Shown here: one piece after another, positions 44,260 to 44,695 of the stretch
Layout: the number at the start of each line of letters is the position of its first letter
Numbering within the stretch: position 1 is the first letter of the stretch
From: Candidatus Gastranaerophilales bacterium
Lineage (GTDB): Bacteria > Cyanobacteriota > Vampirovibrionia > Gastranaerophilales > JANQFW01
NCBI GenBank assembly: GCA_028280605.1
Contig: JANQLL010000072.1
Span: 1-44,695, forward strand
Length of the DNA stretch: 44,695 nt
Direction: 5' to 3'
Translations under genes and position numbers: made by a program
The notes under the pieces: generated by a model
Seen by the model: only the letters and a program-made list of their open reading frames with translations
Database searches by the model: none
Told to the model about the DNA's origin: nothing

Positions 44260-44695
44260 TTGACAAACGAAGCTGTAAAAACTGAAGACACATGCCAAAA
44301 GGACAACGATAAATACGCATCAATTCTCTATTACAGATTGCGCAATAAGATTGTCCTGCTACGCAGTTTTGCCAAGAATGTTGACCTGATGGGTTATAAA
44401 GACCGCCTCCTCGAAGCTGTTAAAACCTCAGAAATGCAATTCGACACTGTTGGCAAAGAATACATGCACATAATGCGCACAGGCAACTGGAGTAAATTCC
44501 TGATACAAAAGATGGAATTTATTAATATGGGGCTTCAATCCTTTGCAATGAACATTATAGAAAGCGTAGAAGAAAGAAGGGCAGCAAAAAAATGGCATGC
44601 AAGAAAGCCCGGATCTGACCGTGAAAGCTTTAAAACAAACTCAGAGGGCTTAATAAACTTGGCAAAGAAAACTTATTCCCTCGTAAGTACAAAAA
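44260..44695 (+). CDS. Partial gene of unknown function, runs off the window
   Basis: Frame starting with TTG at 44260 (AAAGGT 9 bases upstream as SD) stays open to the window end: 145 codons, LTNEAVKTEDTCQKDND..., rich in amphipathic helices (NKIVLLRSFAKNVDLMGYKD, MEFINMGLQSFAMNIIESVE) and basic toward the visible end. I do not recognise it. Its GC and codon choice (CTC, CGC, AAC, TAC) differ from the AT-rich genes before it, suggesting horizontal transfer or a mobile-element gene. Confidence 0.7.
   Translation, partial: MTNEAVKTEDTCQKDNDKYASILYYRLRNKIVLLRSFAKNVDLMGYKDRLLEAVKTSEMQFDTVGKEYMHIMRTGNWSKFLIQKMEFINMGLQSFAMNIIESVEERRAAKKWHARKPGSDRESFKTNSEGLINLAKKTYSLVSTK

Overview
The window is AT-rich (roughly 30% GC by eye) bacterial chromosome. 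The best taxonomic guess is a non-photosynthetic relative of Cyanobacteria (Melainabacteria/Vampirovibrionia, Gastranaerophilales-like). This rests on a kaiB-kaiC pair, several lineage-style small proteins that begin with an F-[KR]-[GA]-x-N type motif (FKGRN, FRANP), a Flp-type pilin-like protein, and a strictly anaerobic enzyme set (corrinoid iron-sulfur protein subunits, 2-hydroxyacyl-CoA dehydratase activase). It is an inference; no rRNA is present to confirm it.

Layout. 1-97: right end of an IS3-family insertion sequence. 144-1556: dicarboxylate/cation symporter. 2095-4172: 2-hydroxyacyl-CoA dehydratase-type activase and an FMN-dependent nitronate monooxygenase-like enzyme. 4246-8618 (minus): GAF histidine kinase, kaiB and kaiC, a possible clock or timer without kaiA; KaiC keeps the dual phosphorylation Ser-Thr pair. 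8784-11365 (minus): a regulator made of four tandem GntR-type winged helices and two lineage-type orphan proteins. 12552-18300: TPR-GAF-HD-GYP signalling protein and an exported transglutaminase-TPR protein, meeting tail to tail a proline-rich repeat protein. 19676-25988 (minus): tetR-MFP-RND-outer membrane factor efflux operon. 27162-31878 (minus): acsD-acsC, rRNA methyltransferase, GNAT and rplI. 32117-34027: very large Flp-type pilin-like protein. 34420-38114: two family 2 glycosyltransferases and a B12-binding radical SAM protein. 38343-38417: tRNA(CAU). 38609-40935: membrane protein and tRNA methylthiotransferase MtaB. 41309-44104: superfamily I helicase with a DUF2290-like partner whose gene is split by one extra T in a T6 run, a probable antiviral defence pair. 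44260-end: an unrecognised partial gene with different codon use.

How it fits together. The kinase-kaiB-kaiC cluster is the most interesting system: the kinase carries three GAF-like regions, one with a five-cysteine cluster, which suggests a redox- or metal-sensing input to a minimal Kai oscillator or hourglass. Three minus-strand genes (four-winged-helix regulator, 154-aa protein, proline-rich protein) share an upstream element TAGCAATT at exactly 19 bp from a -10-like hexamer, hinting at a lineage-specific promoter class. Several structured intergenic segments (about 11.5, 19.5, 26.5, 26.95 and 34.1 kb) are terminators or small-RNA candidates not explained by the protein genes.
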